Positions 5,846 through 6,594 of a stretch of 6,594 nucleotides of DNA are shown here, one piece after another. Source of the DNA: Flavobacteriaceae bacterium (GTDB lineage Bacteria; Bacteroidota; Bacteroidia; Flavobacteriales; Flavobacteriaceae); assembly GCA_023301205.1 (NCBI GenBank), contig JALZVC010000256.1, forward strand, positions 1 through 6,594. The letters are read 5' to 3'. Made by a program: the position numbers and the translations under genes. The notes below the pieces were generated by a model that made no database searches, had not been told where the DNA came from, and was given only the letters and a program-made list of their open reading frames with translations. How positions within the stretch are numbered: position 1 is the stretch's first letter; each line of letters starts with the position of its first letter.

Positions 5846-6594
5846 ATGAAAAAAATATTTACTTTCTTACTCTTAGTAGCCTTCAGCACTAGCATGATGA
5901 TGGCTCAAAATAAAGCCACAAAAAAGGCGGATGGTTATTACGACCGTTTAGCTTATACGGATGCGGCAGCTGAATATCAAAAACTTCTGAAAAAAAATAA
6001 AGCAGATAGATATGTATATGAGCGTTTAGCAAATAGTTATTATTTTATTAATGACACTAAAAAAGCTGAAACGTATTATAAGCGCGTGGTAAAGTCAAAA
6101 AGTGTTAAGCCAGAGACGGTTTACAATTATGCACAATCACTTAAAACTAACGGTAATTTTGCAGAATCAAATGAGTGGATGAAAAAGTTTGCAGCCATGA
6201 AGCCAAATGATACTCGTGCACGGGAATTCATGAAAAACCCAGACTATTTGCCACAATTGCTAGAAAAAAAGGCAAAGTTTACTGCTACAAACATGACAGA
6301 CTTAAACAGTAAGTATTCAGACTTTGGTGGTTTTATGATTGGTAAGGATTTCTATTTTGCATCTGCTAGAAACACATCTAGAAAAACGTACGATTGGAAT
6401 GACGAACCTTTTTTAGATTTATATAAAGCTAATCAAATAGGAAAAGAGGCTATAAAAAATGCTACGATACTTGGTGATGAAGTGAATACTAAATATCATG
6501 AAGCAAATGCTGTTGTTACTCAAGATGGAAAGCGTATGTACTTTGACCGTAATGATTATAATGATGGAGATTACGAGAAAGATGAAGAGGGTAT
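5846..6594 (+). CDS. OmpA-family-type protein with TPR and PD40 (WD40-like) repeats, 3' end outside window
   Basis: Open from the ATG at 5846 to the window edge: 249 codons with no stop. The N terminus is a signal peptide with expected cleavage A20|Q21. There is no cysteine at a lipobox position, so it does not look like a lipoprotein. Residues about 25-135 are helical TPR-like repeats (ADGYYDRLAYTDAAAEYQKLL, YVYERLANSYYFINDTKKAETYYKRVV, VYNYAQSLKTNGNFAESNEWMKKF; short overlapping stretches). From about 150 the PD40 beta-propeller begins, with SKYSDFGGF (155-163) and NTKYHEANAV (214-223) followed by DGKRMYFDRNDYNDG. Proteins of this type in Flavobacteriia usually run to about 600-700 residues and end in a peptidoglycan-binding OmpA domain; that part is beyond the window and is inferred. 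The gene follows the PorP/SprF gene by 33 bp and is probably co-transcribed. The likely role is anchoring the secretion or adhesion complex to peptidoglycan, comparable to PorE with PorP in Porphyromonas gingivalis. Confidence 0.82.
   Translation, partial: MKKIFTFLLLVAFSTSMMMAQNKATKKADGYYDRLAYTDAAAEYQKLLKKNKADRYVYERLANSYYFINDTKKAETYYKRVVKSKSVKPETVYNYAQSLKTNGNFAESNEWMKKFAAMKPNDTRAREFMKNPDYLPQLLEKKAKFTATNMTDLNSKYSDFGGFMIGKDFYFASARNTSRKTYDWNDEPFLDLYKANQIGKEAIKNATILGDEVNTKYHEANAVVTQDGKRMYFDRNDYNDGDYEKDEEG

Overview
The window looks like chromosomal DNA of a marine or soil-type Flavobacteriia (Bacteroidota). It is AT-rich, its start codons follow A-rich stretches without Shine-Dalgarno sequences, and its gene products belong to families typical of the type IX secretion system (T9SS): a gliding-motility-associated C-terminal domain, a PorP/SprF-family protein and an OmpA-type TPR/PD40 protein. 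The exact genus cannot be read from the sequence.

Layout: positions 1-183 are the 3' end of an endonuclease/exonuclease/phosphatase-family gene. Positions 184-1052 are an unusually long, very AT-rich intergenic region with no convincing gene. It holds a stem-loop (285-316), a pair of near-identical 12-bp boxes exactly 21 bp apart (704-715 and 725-736), a 9-bp inverted repeat (732-759), a candidate Bacteroidota-type promoter (753-784) and a possible structured leader with a GGGTAG/CTACCC hairpin (842-875). Positions 1053-4871 encode a 1272-residue secreted adhesin-like protein. Its domains are a signal peptide, three PPC-like beta domains, a choice-of-anchor L domain, six Ig-like units (four of them an exact-register 156-residue tandem duplication) and a T9SS type B sorting domain. 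Positions 4898-5812 encode a PorP/SprF-family outer-membrane protein. Positions 5846 to the window end encode the start of a TPR plus PD40 protein of the OmpA-family type, cut off by the window edge.

The last three genes are co-directional with gaps of 26 and 33 bp and no visible terminator between them, so they probably form one operon. The likely logic is that the large protein is a T9SS cargo that is exported and kept at the surface, the PorP/SprF protein is its dedicated partner at the outer membrane, and the OmpA-type protein ties the assembly to peptidoglycan. This is inferred from family knowledge of SprB/SprF in Flavobacterium johnsoniae and PorP/PorE in Porphyromonas gingivalis. The ligand of the adhesin is not visible from sequence.
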